Source: Candidatus Cellulosilyticum pullistercoris (GTDB lineage: Bacteria; Bacillota; Clostridia; Lachnospirales; Cellulosilyticaceae). Taken from it: DNA of 14,093 nucleotides. Numbering within the stretch: the stretch's first letter is position 1; each line of letters starts with the position of its first letter. Positions 14,035 through 14,093 of the stretch are shown here, in pieces. Position numbers and translations under genes: made by a program. The stretch spans positions 1 through 14,093 of the forward strand of contig JAHLFQ010000211.1 in assembly GCA_018883705.1 (NCBI GenBank), in the 5' to 3' direction. The notes below the pieces were generated by a model, which worked only from the letters and a program-made list of their open reading frames with translations, made no database searches and was not told where the DNA came from.

Positions 14035-14093
<59 letters not shown>

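Overview
The window comes from a low-GC Gram-positive bacterium. The A/T-rich codon use, the strong purine-rich ribosome binding sites, the YtrA-type GntR/ABC cassette, SbcCD, the DUF134/Mrp/NifX-like trio and the first ~59 nt of 16S rRNA all suggest Clostridia, probably a Lachnospirales relative. That placement is inference, because too little 16S is visible to be specific. Every supported gene lies on the + strand, in the same direction as the rRNA operon that begins at the right edge.

Layout. (1) 3-3289: the end of a YtrA-type GntR repressor, an ABC ATPase, an eight-helix ABC-2 type permease and an unrecognised lipoprotein. Overlapping stop/start codons make this one operon, and it closes with a strong terminator. 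It looks like a small-molecule or cell-envelope-stress exporter controlled by its own repressor. (2) 3448-8338: sbcD and sbcC with a 14-nt overlap, the DNA end-processing nuclease/ATPase pair, with its own likely promoter. (3) 8474-9259: a zinc amidase of the T7-lysozyme/PGRP type without a signal peptide. The DNA on both sides of it is full of dyad symmetries. (4) 9548-10135: a VanZ-family membrane protein whose start codon lies only 23 nt after an intrinsic terminator, so its leader may be attenuated. (5) 10296-10970: an EIIA(Glc)-like phosphocarrier domain tethered by one N-terminal transmembrane helix. It keeps the phosphorylatable His but has Asp where the second active-site His belongs. 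(6) 11191-11640: a small protein I do not recognise, possibly a degenerate nucleotidyltransferase fold. (7) 11836-13640: a DUF134 DNA-binding protein, a Mrp/NBP35 P-loop Fe-S carrier and a NifX/NifB-like small protein, a set linked in many anaerobes to Fe-S or metal-cofactor handling. (8) 13641-14093: a terminator, a strong rRNA-type promoter, a boxA-like leader with hairpins and the 5' end of 16S rRNA.

Most transcription units are separated by clear intrinsic terminators or long hairpins, so the window is a string of short operons rather than one system. No IS element, CRISPR array, tRNA or complete prophage is visible. The points most worth following up are the membrane-tethered EIIA with its His-to-Asp change, the terminator and dyads around the amidase/vanZ pair, and the nucleotidyltransferase-like protein lacking the usual catalytic acids.
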